Below, piece by piece: positions 1 to 5,382 of a stretch of DNA of 5,382 nucleotides. The position numbers and the translations under genes were made by a program. The notes below the pieces were generated by a model that saw nothing but the letters and a program-made list of their open reading frames with translations, searched no databases and was not told the DNA's origin. This DNA is from an uncultured Flammeovirgaceae bacterium. Its GTDB lineage: Bacteria > Bacteroidota > Bacteroidia > Cytophagales > Cyclobacteriaceae. Every line of letters begins with the position of its first letter. Position 1 is the stretch's first letter. Location: contig CAMLLI010000369.1 in NCBI GenBank assembly GCA_946480685.1, positions 1-5,382 on the forward strand, written 5' to 3'.

Positions 1-131
1 ACTCGAAGCTTACGGATGACGAGCGTGCTGCTGTAGGCATCATGCCCGGACTAATTCGTATAGCCGTAGGGTTGGAAGATGTTAACGACATCATTGGTGA
101 TGTGAACCAGGCCATTGAAGCATCACGCTAA
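1..131 (+). CDS. C-terminal end of a PLP-dependent Cys/Met-metabolism enzyme (partial)
   Basis: Only the last 42 residues and the TAA stop are in the window; the reading frame starts at base 3. The segment ends in the sequence GIMPGLIRIAVGLEDVNDII followed by GDVNQAIEAS. This matches the C-terminal signature of the trans-sulfuration family (cystathionine gamma-synthase, cystathionine beta/gamma-lyase, methionine gamma-lyase, O-acyl-homoserine sulfhydrylase). In that family the P-G-L-I-R-hydrophobic-x-V-G-L-E motif carries the arginine that binds the substrate carboxylate. These cytoplasmic PLP enzymes handle sulfur amino acids. The lysine that binds PLP and the specificity residues lie upstream of the window, so the exact reaction cannot be assigned. 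The rpe start is 15 bases downstream, close enough for co-transcription. The family call is firm; the member is unknown. Confidence 0.85.
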   Translation, partial: SKLTDDERAAVGIMPGLIRIAVGLEDVNDIIGDVNQAIEASR

Positions 132-146
132 TTATATACCTGCAAG

Positions 147-806
147 ATGAAAAGACCCATCATAGCACCATCGATACTGGCTTCGGATTTTGCCAACCTG
201 CAACGTGAGATCACCATGCTCAATGAGAGCGAGGCTGATCAGATTCACGTAGATATCATGGACGGTGTATTTGTACCAAACATCTCCATGGGTTTACCCG
301 TAGTGGAAGCCGTGAAGCGCCATGCCCGTAAGCCACTGGATGTACACTTGATGATCGTACAACCCGAGCGGTATGTAGAAGCTTTTCATAAAGCAGGAGC
401 GGAGATCATCTCCGTTCACGTGGAGGCATGCCCGCATCTGCATCGTAACATTCAGCAGATCAAAGCGCTGGGTATAAAAGCAGGCGTTGCTATCAACCCG
501 CATACATCCATCTCCGAACTTGAAAATATTATAGCGGATATTGATATGGTATGTGTCATGTCGGTGAACCCGGGCTTTGGCGCGCAGAAATTCATTGAGC
601 ACACCTATAAAAAAGTTGTGGCGCTGAAGAAGATGATCACCGAATCGAAATCAAATGCACTGATCGAGATTGATGGTGGTGTTAACCAGCAGAACGCAAA
701 AGCATTACTCGATGCCGGTGCCGATGTGCTGGTGGCCGGTAATTTTGTGTTCAGTGCTGCCAATCCGAAAGAAGTGATCAGCAACCTCAAAGCGGTGCTG
801 TCATAA
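147..806 (+). CDS. rpe: Ribulose-phosphate 3-epimerase
   Basis: The 219-residue protein has normal family length and is a single TIM barrel. It interconverts D-ribulose 5-phosphate and D-xylulose 5-phosphate in the cytoplasmic pentose phosphate pathway. The hallmarks are in order: substrate Ser9 in APSILASDF; HVDIMDG at 34-40 with metal ligands His34 and Asp36; DVHLM at 65-69 with metal ligand His67; the phosphate-binding loop SVNPGFGAQKF at 139-149; and EIDGGV at 174-179 with Asp176, the second catalytic acid/base and metal ligand. GNFVF at 198-202 closes the phosphate site. All expected catalytic residues are present, so the enzyme should be active. The ATG at 147 gives the conserved N-terminus. 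There is no Shine-Dalgarno sequence, as is usual in Bacteroidota. It probably shares a transcript with the upstream PLP enzyme. Confidence 0.97.
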   Translation: MKRPIIAPSILASDFANLQREITMLNESEADQIHVDIMDGVFVPNISMGLPVVEAVKRHARKPLDVHLMIVQPERYVEAFHKAGAEIISVHVEACPHLHRNIQQIKALGIKAGVAINPHTSISELENIIADIDMVCVMSVNPGFGAQKFIEHTYKKVVALKKMITESKSNALIEIDGGVNQQNAKALLDAGADVLVAGNFVFSAANPKEVISNLKAVLS

Positions 807-820
807 TACATTGAAATGTA
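807..820. repeat. 14-base inverted repeat directly after the rpe stop
   Basis: TACATT and AATGTA flank a 2-base centre (GA), starting on the base after the rpe stop codon. The loop is too small and the stem too AT-rich for a convincing terminator, and a G-rich rather than T-rich stretch follows. It may be a protein site or chance. Confidence 0.25.
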
Positions 821-867
821 GGGGAGATGATACGTGCAAGAGCGTAACAACCCGTTGGCTTTCTGCG

Positions 868-875
868 TATCTTTC
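868..875 (+). promoter_or_regulatory. Weak candidate -7 box upstream of the lpoB-like gene
   Basis: TATCTTTC matches the Bacteroidota -7 consensus TAnnTTTG in all but the last base and lies 37 bases before the chosen start at 913. No TTTG or TTG is seen at the usual distance upstream; the nearest TTG, at 855-857, is only 10 bases away. The 106-base gap after rpe makes some promoter here plausible, but the sequence support is thin. Confidence 0.25.
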
Positions 876-912
876 GGCAAGATTTTTGAAGTTTGCTCCA
901 AAACTCACTGCC

Positions 913-1488
913 ATGCAAAAATTCTCCCTGATCATTTTACTCTTCATACTTCTCAGCGCATGTTCGCGCACTGTTACCCGTGTTGATCCTTCACAACAAG
1001 TTGACCTGAGCGGTCGCTGGAATGATACCGATTCGCGCACCGTTGCCGATAAAATGATCTACGATCTCTTCGACTCTGAGACATTCAAAAATTACGCAAA
1101 GCAACTCGGACGTAAACCTGTTATCGTGGTGGGTCCCATCCGTAATAAAACATCCGAGCATATCGATGCCGATAACTATGTAAAAAAGTTTGAAGTTGTG
1201 ATTCACAATTCGGCTATAGCCGAGATTGTAGAGTCTGGTGAGTTCAGAGATAAACTTCGTACCGAACGCAGCGAGCAACAAGACTTCGCATCATCCGCGA
1301 CAGCGAAACAATTTGGAAAAGAGATCGGGGCAGACCTGATGTTATTTGGCGAGATGACTTCCGAAACCGATACGTATAACAAGAAGCGTGTGGTAAACTA
1401 TGTCACCACGCTATTCCTTACCGACATTGAAACCAGCAAGCGCATCTGGTACGGTCAGGATGAGATCAAAAAGATTGTCAAGAACTGA
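913..1488 (+). CDS. lpoB: LpoB-like penicillin-binding protein activator, lipoprotein
   Basis: The start at ATG 913 gives a 191-residue protein with a classic lipoprotein signal: Lys3, a hydrophobic run, and a lipobox LSAC with the lipidated Cys at 17. A TTG at 811 in the same frame would add 34 residues ahead of the signal and was rejected. The mature part carries the marks of the LpoB family: VDLSGRWNDTDS at 30-41, KPVIVVGPIRNKTSEHID at 68-85, an acidic/basic middle, then EIGADLMLFGEM at 137-148 and TDIETSKRIWYGQDEIKK near the end. In E. coli, LpoB is an outer-membrane lipoprotein that reaches through the cell wall and stimulates PBP1B. No acidic surface-export signal follows Cys17 (SRTVT), so it should face the periplasm. 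The linker before the folded domain is only about ten residues. The family is clear; the partner enzyme here is inferred. Confidence 0.85.
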   Translation: MQKFSLIILLFILLSACSRTVTRVDPSQQVDLSGRWNDTDSRTVADKMIYDLFDSETFKNYAKQLGRKPVIVVGPIRNKTSEHIDADNYVKKFEVVIHNSAIAEIVESGEFRDKLRTERSEQQDFASSATAKQFGKEIGADLMLFGEMTSETDTYNKKRVVNYVTTLFLTDIETSKRIWYGQDEIKKIVKN

Positions 1489-1516
1489 TTGAGTCATTCA
1501 TTGTCTTGCACGCATC

Positions 1517-2974
1517 ATGGACAATCTATACCAGCAGAAGAAAACAGTTCGGCCCGCAGTAACAAAAGTTATCAGGCAGATTGTTCTGCTATATATTCCG
1601 CTGATGCTGCTCATCAGTGGTTGCGCTACCTATTACCAGAAGAACTTTGATTTCAACACCGAGTTTGAGCGGGGGGACCTGCAACGCGCACTGGCAACAC
1701 TGGAGAAGAACAACAAGCAGGAACACGGCCGCTCGCGTTTCATTTACATGGTAAACAACGGCTTGTTGCTGTCGATACTCGGGCGCTACGAAGAGAGCAA
1801 TGCATACTTCGAAAAAGCTTTTCTCTTTGGTGAAGATTATCACATCAATTACCTCAACGAAGCTGCTTCCTATTTTACCAATCCATCCGTAACCATTTAT
1901 CACGGTGAAGATCACGAGCACCTGATGTTGCTATACTATAAAGCGCTCAATTATCTGAAGATGAACAAGTATGAGGAAGCGCTGGTGGAATGCAGGCGAC
2001 TCAACATACGGCTGAATCAACTGAGCGATAAATATACTTCGGAAGAACGGTATCAGCGCGATGCCTTCGTCAATACATTAATGGGCATTATATACCAGGC
2101 CGACAAAGATTATAACAACGCATTTATAGCGTATCGCAATGCCCTGGAAGTATACGAGAATGACTATGCAAAAATGTTCGGTATGAAAGTGCCCGATCAG
2201 TTGAAGTATGATCTGATCAACACTGCCACCTGGACGGGCTTTACCAAAGAAGCCGATGAGTACAAAGAACGGTTTTGCATTCCCGAGTATAAACCAACAA
2301 CCCCCGAAGCAGACCTGGTATTTTTCTGGCACAACGGACTTGCCCCTATAAAAAGTGAATGGAGTATAAATTTTGCTATCGATAAAGGATCGAACAACGG
2401 AGTTGTATTCAGCAACCCGGAGCTTGGCCTGGTATTTCCATTTGAGTTAGGGGAGGATGAGGATAAGAAACGATCTGACCTTACCGACCTGCATGTATTT
2501 CGGGTAGCGTTTCCAAGATATATGGAGCGCCCGTTGTATTACAAAAGTGGAGACCTGATGCTGGGTGATAAAAGTTATCCGCTGGAACTGGCAGAAGATG
2601 TTAACAAGGTAGCGTTCTATAGTTTGAAGAAACGCATGGTGCAGGAGTTCAGTAAAGGTTTGCTGCGTGCTGCACTCAAGAAAGTAACTGAGCAAAGTCT
2701 GCGCAAGGAAAATGAAAGTCTGGGTGCAGTGATGGGACTTGTAAACGCCATGACAGAAAAAGCCGACACCCGTAACTGGCAAACTTTACCGCACAGTATT
2801 TACTATTCGCGTATACCGTTGACGGAAGGTGCCAACGAAGTAAAGCTATCGCTGAAGACTGCTGACGGCCAGGTTACACCGCATGATTTTACATACCAGG
2901 TAAAGAAAGGTCAAACACTTTTTCATACCTTTTCATCGTTAGAGAGTACATCGGCACCGTACCGGTATTATTAA
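1517..2974 (+). CDS. COG3014-type TPR lipoprotein, probable partner of the LpoB-like protein
   Basis: The 485-residue protein begins 28 bases after the lpoB-like stop and is very likely on the same transcript. It has a long basic N-region of about 20 residues, a hydrophobic segment at 21-34, and a lipobox ISGC with lipid-modified Cys36. ATYYQ follows, with no acidic surface-export signal, so it probably stays on the periplasmic side of the outer membrane. Residues 45-215 are helical and TPR-like: a repeat around GDLQRALATLEKN, LLLSILGRYEESNAYFEKAF at 83-102, YYKALNYLKMNKYEEALVEC at 140-159, and GIIYQADKDYNNAFIAYRNA at 190-209. The remaining 250 or so residues look like a mixed beta domain without a motif I recognise. 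The layout and the pairing match the uncharacterised COG3014 family found beside lpoB in proteobacteria. No enzymatic motif is visible. A scaffold or adaptor role in wall synthesis is inference. Confidence 0.8.
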   Translation: MDNLYQQKKTVRPAVTKVIRQIVLLYIPLMLLISGCATYYQKNFDFNTEFERGDLQRALATLEKNNKQEHGRSRFIYMVNNGLLLSILGRYEESNAYFEKAFLFGEDYHINYLNEAASYFTNPSVTIYHGEDHEHLMLLYYKALNYLKMNKYEEALVECRRLNIRLNQLSDKYTSEERYQRDAFVNTLMGIIYQADKDYNNAFIAYRNALEVYENDYAKMFGMKVPDQLKYDLINTATWTGFTKEADEYKERFCIPEYKPTTPEADLVFFWHNGLAPIKSEWSINFAIDKGSNNGVVFSNPELGLVFPFELGEDEDKKRSDLTDLHVFRVAFPRYMERPLYYKSGDLMLGDKSYPLELAEDVNKVAFYSLKKRMVQEFSKGLLRAALKKVTEQSLRKENESLGAVMGLVNAMTEKADTRNWQTLPHSIYYSRIPLTEGANEVKLSLKTADGQVTPHDFTYQVKKGQTLFHTFSSLESTSAPYRYY

Positions 2975-3091
2975 ACTATGAACATGTATACTTCCAAAGG
3001 AAAAGACTGTTTGTTTACACGTTACAAATTTATCCGCATATACCGGCAGATAGTCCTCGAAGTTGTTGATTCATTCCCTCAAATCGGCATA

Positions 3092-3119
3092 TTGACTGTT
3101 CAATATGTACCTACCTTTA
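3092..3119 (+). promoter_or_regulatory. Candidate Bacteroidota promoter upstream of the barrel gene
   Basis: A TTG at 3092-3094 is followed after 17 bases by TACCTTTA at 3112-3119, one base short of the TAnnTTTG -7 consensus. The spacing fits the -33/-7 arrangement reported for Bacteroidota housekeeping promoters. Transcription would begin about 90 bases before the TTG start of the barrel gene, but it would then have to pass the candidate terminator at 3156-3185. A second TACCTTTA lies at 3141-3148 without a well-spaced upstream box. Confidence 0.35.
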
Positions 3120-3155
3120 GGATGATTGGTGAATTTCGTTTACCTTTAATCCCAA

Positions 3156-3185
3156 AAGCCAGAGTATGAATGGCTTACATTTTTT
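3156..3185 (+). terminator. Candidate intrinsic terminator after the two-lipoprotein operon
   Basis: AAGCCA (3156-3161) pairs perfectly with TGGCTT (3171-3176) across a 9-base loop. Six T follow at 3180-3185 after a 3-base spacer. The stem is short with three G-C pairs, so it would be a weak terminator. It is the only stem plus T-run in the 238-base gap and lies about 180 bases after the COG3014 stop. Confidence 0.4.
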
Positions 3186-3192
3186 AACTTTA
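3185..3192 (+). promoter_or_regulatory. Candidate -7 box close to the barrel gene start
   Basis: TAACTTTA fits TAnnTTT plus A and lies 20 bases before the TTG start at 3213. A transcript from here would have a leader of only about 15 bases. No TTG or TTTG is seen at the usual distance upstream. The box overlaps the last T of the candidate terminator. Confidence 0.3.
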
Positions 3193-3212
3193 CGCGCCTT
3201 AATTCTATTTTT

Positions 3213-4253
3213 TTGAAGCGTTACGCTGTAATAATCGCCCTGCTCACAGTGATGCTGACAACAGCTTCGGATGTACTCGCTCAATACGAGAACGAGAAGG
3301 ACGCTTCTATTCCGTTGGAGTATTTCTATGTAAAGCGCCAGGGACCCAGTGGGCTTCGTAAGATCTTAAGCAAAGTTACTTTTGGTTTAAGTACTGGCTA
3401 CGGCAATACAACATTCAAGCATAGCCTCGATGGCTTTGGTGTATTGCAGAACCCGGATTCAATGCCCAAACTATTTCGTCCGGCAAGTACAGCATCCGGA
3501 TATTCGAACTGGATAAACCGTGTTCAGTCTTCCGGTAATACTGTACAACCCGGAGCATTCCTCGCGAACTCCGATACAACCGAACTTGGTTTTAAGAGTA
3601 AAGCATTCAACATTCCGATACGTGCTACATTGCACGTTGAGATCAGCCGCTACAAGATACGTTTAGGCGGAGGTTACTCGTTCGAGTATACCAATGTCGG
3701 AGATTTTAAACCAACCAATTACTCCGATCAGATCAGCACATATTCATCCGAAGTATCAAGCTTCTTCCTGAAGAAATACTTTTTGATGCTGGGTGCACCG
3801 GTATATCGTTACAACGAATACCTGCTGGTGGTTGATGCCAACATCGGTGGCTATAAACTCGGCAGCAAATTCGACAACAGCGTTATCAAGAAAGGAATAT
3901 ACTTCAACTTTGGTGTAGCGGTTGAACGCGAGATGTCAGAATACTTCAGGTTGTTTGTTCGTCCATCGTACGAGATCAAAGGCTATAAGATCAGCATGCC
4001 GGAGAGTGGTCCGAGCATCAGTCATAAGCTCAATGCATTCTATATCAACGTAGGGGCCACCTACAGAATCCCGGAGCTCCGCAGATGTTTTCTCAAGACT
4101 TGTCATGCGCAGATGAATCATGCACATGGTAATCGCGAGTATCGCAGCCGAAGACATCCGATCTATAAAAAACAGAATCCACACTACGGAGAAAACTATC
4201 CGAACCTGATCAAGTATAAAGGCAAGAACAAGAAAAAGCTAAATCCTTACTAA
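3213..4253 (+). CDS. Outer-membrane beta-barrel protein with a Cys/His-rich basic C-terminal tail
   Basis: The TTG start at 3213 gives 346 residues with a proper Sec signal peptide: KR at 2-3, a hydrophobic core at 5-17, and likely cleavage after VLA at 21-23. The first internal ATG (Met14) would cut the signal in half, and no ATG lies upstream in frame, so TTG is preferred. The mature protein shows alternating hydrophobic, aromatic strands with Gly turns, for example KVTFGLSTGYGNTTF, FNIPIRATLHVEI, YKIRLGGGYSFEYTNVG, YLLVVDANIGGYKLG, GIYFNFGVAVEREM, FRLFVRPSYEIKGYKI and AFYINVGATYRIPEL. This is as expected for a small outer-membrane barrel. Residues 291-346 form an extra tail with Cys292, Cys297, His298, His303 and His305, then many Lys/Arg, ending KKLNPY. 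These are the only two cysteines in the protein. The tail follows the last strand and should lie in the periplasm. No specific function is recognised. Confidence 0.8.
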   Translation: MKRYAVIIALLTVMLTTASDVLAQYENEKDASIPLEYFYVKRQGPSGLRKILSKVTFGLSTGYGNTTFKHSLDGFGVLQNPDSMPKLFRPASTASGYSNWINRVQSSGNTVQPGAFLANSDTTELGFKSKAFNIPIRATLHVEISRYKIRLGGGYSFEYTNVGDFKPTNYSDQISTYSSEVSSFFLKKYFLMLGAPVYRYNEYLLVVDANIGGYKLGSKFDNSVIKKGIYFNFGVAVEREMSEYFRLFVRPSYEIKGYKISMPESGPSISHKLNAFYINVGATYRIPELRRCFLKTCHAQMNHAHGNREYRSRRHPIYKKQNPHYGENYPNLIKYKGKNKKKLNPY

Positions 4254-4263
4254 AGCTTTTGAT

Positions 4264-4294
4264 AGGTATATATTTGATTTTTAGTAATATACCT
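4264..4294. repeat. 8-bp inverted repeat overlapping a promoter, just after the barrel gene
   Basis: AGGTATAT (4264-4271) and ATATACCT (4287-4294) are perfect inverted copies separated by 15 bases, beginning 11 bases after the barrel gene stop. The arm centres are 23 bases apart, about two helical turns. The right arm overlaps the -7 box at 4290-4297 and the spacer contains TTTG. It could be an operator, or an AT-rich hairpin ending the upstream transcript; five T follow at 4302-4306. Confidence 0.45.
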
Positions 4295-4297
4295 TTG
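4273..4297 (+). promoter_or_regulatory. Candidate distal gyrA promoter with a perfect -7 box
   Basis: TACCTTTG at 4290-4297 matches the Bacteroidota -7 consensus TAnnTTTG exactly. A TTTG at 4273-4276 lies 13 bases upstream, which is shorter than the usual spacing, so the -33 assignment is doubtful. Transcription from here would give gyrA a leader of roughly 230 bases. Confidence 0.45.
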
Positions 4298-4373
4298 CCA
4301 CTTTTTCCTCATCAAACAAGTTTTAAAAACCATCATCGTTACGTGATGAAATACAGCGCGGGCATCATCCGTT

Positions 4374-4391
4374 CTGTTTTGTAAAACACAG
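4374..4391. repeat. Inverted repeat in the gyrA upstream region
   Basis: TGTTTT (4375-4380) and AAAACA (4383-4388) are perfect inverted copies with a 2-base centre. Outer CTGT and ACAG can also pair if one C is bulged. The shape resembles a small regulator half-site pair, but no known operator is recognised. Confidence 0.25.
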
Positions 4392-4419
4392 ACTATAGGT
4401 TCACTCACAAGGCTTTCAC

Positions 4420-4459
4420 GCTCGTGTAAAAAAGTCAATATTAACCCGCTTTTTTGAGC
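4420..4459. repeat. Imperfect stem in the gyrA leader
   Basis: AAAAAAG (4428-4434) pairs with CTTTTTT (4449-4455) over a 14-base loop, and GCTC (4420-4423) with GAGC (4456-4459) extends the stem after a 4-base bulge on the left. If gyrA is transcribed from the distal promoter, this would be a folded leader element about 75 bases before the start codon. Confidence 0.3.
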
Positions 4460-4462
4460 CTT

Positions 4463-4486
4463 AAAGTGGTAACTTTTACTATCTTG
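4463..4486 (+). promoter_or_regulatory. Candidate proximal gyrA promoter with overlapping inverted repeat
   Basis: TAACTTTT at 4470-4477 and TATCTTG at 4480-4486 are both near matches to TAnnTTTG and sit 48-64 bases before the gyrA ATG. A T-rich TTTTTG at 4451-4456 is 13 bases before the first and 23 before the second, so neither spacing is ideal. AAAGT (4463-4467) and ACTTT (4472-4476) form an inverted repeat across the first box, a possible operator. Confidence 0.35.
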
Positions 4487-4533
4487 CGTGGCTTTAAAAA
4501 ACGCTTATTCAAGCTAAAAACAAACGATTTTAG

Positions 4534-5382
4534 ATGGCAGAAGAAACTGGTGGTCTGACCCCTGGAAGGCAGAGTATAATCCCGATCAATATCGAAGATG
4601 AAATGCGTGGTGCGTACATCGATTATTCGATGTCGGTAATCATTTCACGCGCGCTTCCCGATGTACGGGATGGATTGAAACCTGTACACCGCAGAGTGTT
4701 GTACGGAATGTTGGAGCTGGGTGTAAACTACAATAAGCCCTATAAGAAATCAGCCAGAATTGTAGGGGAGGTATTGGGTAAATATCACCCGCACGGAGAT
4801 GCATCGGTATACGATACGATGGTGCGTATGGCACAAGACTGGTCGCTTCGCTATACATTGGTGGATGGCCAGGGTAACTTCGGTTCGATCGATGGCGACT
4901 CACCCGCAGCGATGCGTTATACCGAAGCACGTCTTCGCAGAATTGCAGAAGAGATGCTCTCGGATATCAACAAAGATACCGTTGATTTCCAACCTAACTT
5001 TGACGACTCTTTAACAGAACCTACCGTATTGCCTGCGAAGATCCCGAACCTGTTGGTGAACGGTTCTTCCGGTATAGCTGTAGGTATGGCTACCAACATG
5101 GCTCCGCACAACCTGCGCGAAGTTGTAGATGGTGTAGTAGCCTATATAGATAACAACGAGATTACGATACCCGAGCTGATGAAGTTCATCACAGCTCCTG
5201 ATTTTCCTACGGGTGCATTGATCTATGGTTACTCGGGTGTGCAGGAAGCTTTCCTCACCGGTCGTGGTAAAGTATTGATGCGCGCCAAGGCAGAGATCGT
5301 TACATCGCCTACCGGTAAAGATCAGATCATTGTAACCGAGATACCGTACATGGTAAACAAGGCGCAGATGATCGAGAAGACT
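4534..5382 (+). CDS. gyrA: DNA gyrase subunit A, N-terminal part (truncated by window end)
   Basis: The first 283 residues are present and the frame is open to the window edge. GyrA forms the A2B2 gyrase with GyrB, cuts and rejoins DNA, and introduces negative supercoils using ATP. The winged-helix and tower start are clear: [10 protein letters not shown] at 15-24, [20 protein letters not shown] at 28-47, LKPVHRR at 48-54, HPHGD at 85-89, [20 protein letters not shown] at 111-130 with catalytic Tyr129 and its partner Arg128, and the DNA-intercalating Ile181 in [12 protein letters not shown]. Numbering runs seven ahead of E. coli. Ala90 occupies the position of E. coli Ser83 in the quinolone pocket, while Asp94 (E. 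coli Asp87) is kept. The sequence resembles Bacteroidota GyrA rather than ParC, but the GyrA-box in the C-terminal domain is outside the window. The ATG at 4534 follows an A-rich leader without a Shine-Dalgarno sequence. Confidence 0.95.
   Translation, partial: MAEETGGLTPGRQSIIPINIEDEMRGAYIDYSMSVIISRALPDVRDGLKPVHRRVLYGMLELGVNYNKPYKKSARIVGEVLGKYHPHGDASVYDTMVRMAQDWSLRYTLVDGQGNFGSIDGDSPAAMRYTEARLRRIAEEMLSDINKDTVDFQPNFDDSLTEPTVLPAKIPNLLVNGSSGIAVGMATNMAPHNLREVVDGVVAYIDNNEITIPELMKFITAPDFPTGALIYGYSGVQEAFLTGRGKVLMRAKAEIVTSPTGKDQIIVTEIPYMVNKAQMIEKT

Noticed and set aside
811..912. N-terminal extension of the lpoB-like frame from TTG 811
   Set aside because: It would place 34 residues ahead of a textbook lipoprotein signal peptide and starts inside an inverted repeat. 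ATG 913 is the sensible start.
2978..3169. 63-codon open frame starting 3 bases after the COG3014 stop
   Set aside because: The product has no recognisable motif, signal peptide or family look, and the frame runs through the candidate promoter boxes and into the terminator stem. Treated as non-coding spacer.
4254..4260. AAAGCTTT palindrome at the barrel gene stop as a terminator
   Set aside because: It is a loop-less 8-base palindrome (4253-4260) with no GC-rich stem. Likely chance.
4411..4434. CACG-CT-CGTG stem near a run of A as an intrinsic terminator
   Set aside because: On the + strand the stem is followed by A rather than T, and on the - strand the T-run lies before the stem, so it does not fit a terminator in either direction.
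4250..4438. 62-codon frame on the - strand between the barrel gene and gyrA
   Set aside because: It lies in AT-rich regulatory sequence and its predicted product matches no family I recognise. Nothing supports translation.
4640..5111. Open frames on both strands inside the gyrA region
   Set aside because: They are shadows of the strongly conserved gyrA coding frame, which is not closed within the window.

Overview
The window reads as an ordinary chromosomal segment from a member of the Bacteroidota, most likely the Cytophagales. Four things point there: the GyrA N-terminus ([10 protein letters not shown]...YIDYSMSVI), the A-rich gene leaders without Shine-Dalgarno sequences, several promoter boxes of the TAnnTTTG kind, and a beta-barrel outer-membrane protein typical of that phylum. 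All six supported genes lie on the + strand. No RNA gene, mobile element, CRISPR array or phage-like sequence was seen.

Layout. 1-131 is the end of a PLP-dependent trans-sulfuration-type enzyme. It is followed 15 bases later by rpe (147-806), ribulose-phosphate 3-epimerase. After a 106-base gap come two lipoprotein genes, 28 bases apart and probably co-transcribed: an LpoB-like penicillin-binding-protein activator (913-1488) and a TPR-containing COG3014-type lipoprotein (1517-2974). A 238-base non-coding gap (2975-3212) holds a candidate terminator and promoter boxes. It leads to a TTG-started outer-membrane beta-barrel gene (3213-4253). Its product has an unusual Cys/His-rich, strongly basic C-terminal tail. 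A 280-base AT-rich gap (4254-4533), with several inverted repeats and two candidate promoters, precedes gyrA (4534 to the window end, partial).

How the parts fit. The first two genes are central metabolism. The two lipoproteins probably act at the inner face of the outer membrane in peptidoglycan synthesis or cell-envelope maintenance; this pairing is known from proteobacteria. The barrel protein is a further envelope component, with a tail that should hang into the periplasm. gyrA starts an unrelated transcription unit. The points most worth a second look are the barrel protein's tail, the short linker of the LpoB-like protein and its pairing with COG3014, alanine at the quinolone-contact serine of GyrA, and an 8-bp inverted repeat overlapping a perfect Bacteroidota -7 box upstream of gyrA. 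I found no clear sign of a wholly new system.
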